Assembly: GCA_022702705.1 (NCBI GenBank)
Contig: CM040424.1
Coordinates: 75,395,452-75,459,451 of the forward strand
DNA from: Papilionanthe hookeriana x Papilionanthe teres
Taxonomy: Eukaryota; Streptophyta; Magnoliopsida; Asparagales; Orchidaceae
Reading direction: 5' to 3'
DNA length: 64,000 bases
Made by a program: the position numbers and the translations under genes. The stretch's first letter is position 1. Each line of letters starts with the position of its first letter. A model generated the notes under the pieces. That model searched no databases and was not told where the DNA came from. It was given only the letters and a program-made list of their open reading frames with translations. Positions 63,301 to 64,000 of the stretch are shown here, piece by piece.

Positions 63301-63715
63301 ATGTCTAGAGACTATATTAACACATTTATAAACTTTCTGATTAAAATGGCTCCGTGCAAATAAAATCAGATGATTATTCTGACACTTCTCTCAATGTAGT
63401 ATAAAACTTGATTGATTATTCATGTAATTTAAATCAAATTCAAGAGTTTTGAAATCTATCATGACCAAAGTTTTAGCTTGATATTCTATTTTCCACCTAC
63501 TTTTTATTGATTTTCCACATAAGCTATCTCTGTTTCTATTTCCAAAGTTAACGACGGCTGAATGTAAAAATTGGTGTGCAGTAAATGATGGGATGAGCAG
63601 AAGGGCAATACACAAGGCACTTTTTGAATCTGCAGCACTGATTGGAGCCAGTGTGCTACAAGTGTATCTCCTCCGTCGCCTTTTCGAGCGAAAGCTTGGA
63701 ACCTCTAGGGTTTAG
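50256..63715 (+). CDS. p24 family cargo receptor, beta subclass (p24-beta2 type)
   Basis: Type I membrane protein that cycles between ER and Golgi in COPII and COPI vesicles, sorting cargo and GPI-anchored proteins (family knowledge). Four phase-consistent exons: 50256-50465, 62371-62557, 62871-62978, 63582-63715; 212 residues. A signal peptide spans residues 1-25. The GOLD domain starts GIRFVIDREDCFSHEVPYEG and includes HRFCFTNKSPYHETIDFDV, giving the conserved Cys pair. A coiled coil follows (LLEQINKLEDALYNIQFEQH), then WLEAQTERQ, a membrane span (ALFESAALIGASVLQVYLL) and the short cytosolic tail RRLFERKLGTSRV, typical of plant p24-beta2/3. The first coding intron is 11.9 kb and loaded with transposon remnants. 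The stop is at 63713-63715. Confidence 0.95.
50466..53529. other. First part of the large p24-beta intron, nothing recognised
   Basis: AT-rich intronic sequence. Short open frames exist but none resembles a protein family. The donor GTG|GTATGCG at 50465/50466 is clear. Confidence 0.6.
53530..53625 (-). pseudogene. Copia RNase H C-terminal fragment
   Basis: On the minus strand the segment reads HERTKHIKIDI, the conserved HERTKHID.D.HFVR motif at the end of copia RNase H, in a region otherwise unreadable. Very short; an old copia remnant is the simplest explanation. Confidence 0.4.
54174..54320. repeat. Compound TA / TATG / CATA microsatellite
   Basis: About 145 bp of alternating TA with interspersed ACATA and ATGTA units, nearly palindromic, so both strands show spurious Tyr/Ile open frames. 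Confidence 0.95.
54344..56800. other. p24-beta intron, no gene recognised
   Basis: AT-rich sequence with a short C-rich and CA/TG-rich patch at about 55645-55720 that opens a spurious 104-residue frame. No family match seen. Confidence 0.55.
56801..57052 (+). mobile_element. RTE 3'-end fragment
   Basis: Matches the 3' portion of the RTE copy at 44115-44360: CCTTAGATGACTAGGTCAC, GATCCAATTACGAGAGTAG, then GACCCCACTTAGTGGGGTTA and a TTG-rich tail (GGCTTTGTTGTTGCTGTTG). Intron 1 of p24-beta, sense orientation. Confidence 0.85.
57053..58410. other. p24-beta intron, no gene recognised
   Basis: Between the RTE fragment and the TRIM. AT-rich, with a short (TA)n near 57261-57278. No protein homology seen. 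Confidence 0.55.
58411..58498 (-). repeat. TRIM 3' terminal repeat
   Basis: 88 bp with perfectly inverted ends TGTCACG/CGTGACA. It shares GGAGGTGGGCAGCCGGATCT and ACTAAATGTC with the other repeat. Confidence 0.85.
58602..58698 (-). repeat. TRIM 5' terminal repeat
   Basis: 97 bp, with the same core as 58411-58498 and a few insertions (for example around CTGCTATTCGGCC). Ends TATCACG/CGTGATA. Confidence 0.85.
58699..59392. other. p24-beta intron, no gene recognised
   Basis: No protein homology or long repeat seen in this segment. Confidence 0.55.
59393..59642. mobile_element. MITE-like foldback element (TTTACATAC family)
   Basis: Begins ATTTACATGCATGTCACAA and ends GCATGGCATGTGTTTATA, with internal AAAAGGTGTATTTCACTTTA and GATATGTAAATACATAAAAA. 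Intron 1 of p24-beta. A (CT)n run follows at about 59939-59966. Confidence 0.6.
60283..60523 (+). mobile_element. RTE fragment, left part, interrupted
   Basis: GGCTTACATCAGGGATCAGC, CATTTACAGGAGGATGTACC and AGTAGAATTCAAGTTG match the RTE copy at 43460-43850, but the segment carrying the FADD catalytic box is deleted. It stops at CAGGCCTATTGTG, and the matching element resumes at about 61836. Confidence 0.75.
60524..61835. mobile_element. 1.3-kb insertion inside an RTE copy, G+A-rich, unclassified
   Basis: The RTE sequence is interrupted here. The insert has a strongly purine-rich, GC-richer core (60640-61430) with GGAGGC and AGGAAGGAGGCA motifs and short tandem echoes such as GAAGATAATCACCACCTC (near 61305 and 61367), followed by an AT-rich tail of related segments (ATCTCTGATTTTAGAAA, CATCTCGGATTTTAGGAAG). 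A plus-strand 123-residue frame (60942-61313) is Gly/Arg-rich and probably a composition artefact. No LTR, inverted ends or TSD could be defined. Confidence 0.45.
61836..62140 (+). mobile_element. RTE fragment, right part
   Basis: The plus strand reads AAATGACCATTCCCATGAAA and GTAGTAGCTCCAATGATGAA, matching the RTE at 44055-44110, and ends CACTTGGTGGGACAAAGACT then TTGTTGTTG. It completes the copy begun at 60283. Confidence 0.75.
62606..62839. mobile_element. MITE (TTTACATAC family) with candidate 9-bp TSD
   Basis: The best-preserved copy: GGGGCATTTACATACATACC on the left, GCATGTATGTAAATTTTTC on the right. The nine bases TTTCATCTT occur directly outside both ends (62597-62605 and 62840-62848). 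It fills most of intron 2 of p24-beta (62558-62870). Confidence 0.7.
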
Positions 63716-64000
63716 GCAACTCAGAAGCCTGCAACTTTATCAGATGTTTCTTCTCTCTTCCAAACCTCTGACTTCATTCATAACAAAATGAGCATGTTAT
63801 ACAGGGAACCTTCATTCAACACTGGCTTGTCTTTTTGGCTTGTTCCAGTGCTTCCCTGATCTAATAATCAGGTAATTATTAAATTTTCTCTGTTTGTTGC
63901 TTAGTAAATGAGAACTTAGATGTTTGTCACCCGTAGTTATTGTTGGCTTGCTTAGTAACATAGATTCTGTTTTTGGCAGCAGCAACAGCTTATGTAGAAT
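63716..64000 (+). other. 3' UTR region of p24-beta
   Basis: Sequence after the stop codon. ATCAG|GTAATT near 63870 and TTTTGGCAG near 63980 could bound a 3' UTR intron. The transcript end is not visible in the window. Confidence 0.4.

Overview
The window looks like nuclear DNA of a flowering plant. It is AT-rich and intron-heavy, with large introns filled by transposable-element debris, and it carries conserved plant-specific families: PAKRP1-type kinesin-12, a PRK-type LRR receptor kinase, a plastid FATB thioesterase, and SEC13 and p24 with plant-type sequences. GC-rich coding exons (SEC13, first exon of the PRK gene) in AT-rich surroundings would fit a monocot, but the sequence does not settle the species. 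No prokaryotic or organellar genes, CRISPR arrays, rRNA genes or convincing tRNAs were seen.

Layout, left to right. (1) 2.3-23.4 kb, minus strand: a complete 16-exon kinesin-12 gene (about 1250 codons). Its last intron is 10.2 kb and holds a Tourist-like MITE (4749-4958) and a full-length Ty1/copia element (4988-10741) with LTRs, a CATAG target duplication, a primer-binding-like site and a purine tract; its gag-pol is decayed. (2) 24.5-28.1 kb, plus strand: a three-exon LRR receptor-like (pseudo)kinase of the pollen-receptor-kinase group, divergent from the kinesin. (3) 30.0-32.3 kb, minus strand: a six-exon FATB acyl-ACP thioesterase, convergent with the kinase; two inverted MITE copies lie between them. 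(4) 33.8-39.7 kb: two 2.14-kb direct copies of a decayed Ty3/gypsy gag segment, separated by a 33-bp-unit minisatellite. (5) 41.5-48.1 kb, plus strand: SEC13 with an uninterrupted 302-codon CDS and a probable distant 5' leader exon; the putative leader intron contains RTE-type LINE and hAT-like remnants. (6) 49.9-63.7 kb, plus strand: a four-coding-exon p24-beta gene whose first coding intron is 11.9 kb and contains a TRIM element, RTE fragments and a 1.3-kb purine-rich insertion.

Functional links: SEC13 (COPII outer coat) and p24-beta (COPII/COPI cargo receptor) are neighbours on the same strand and act in the same ER-Golgi step. The other genes (phragmoplast kinesin, receptor pseudokinase, plastid fatty-acid chain termination) have no obvious shared pathway.

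I did not find a clearly new biochemical system. The most notable material is the transposon biology: a structurally complete TRIM, a sense-oriented copia element in the last kinesin intron, several MITEs with long inverted ends and candidate 9-bp target duplications, and a MITE-like family with about nine copies, most of them in introns. Exon coordinates were derived by reading splice sites, phase and conserved protein motifs by eye.
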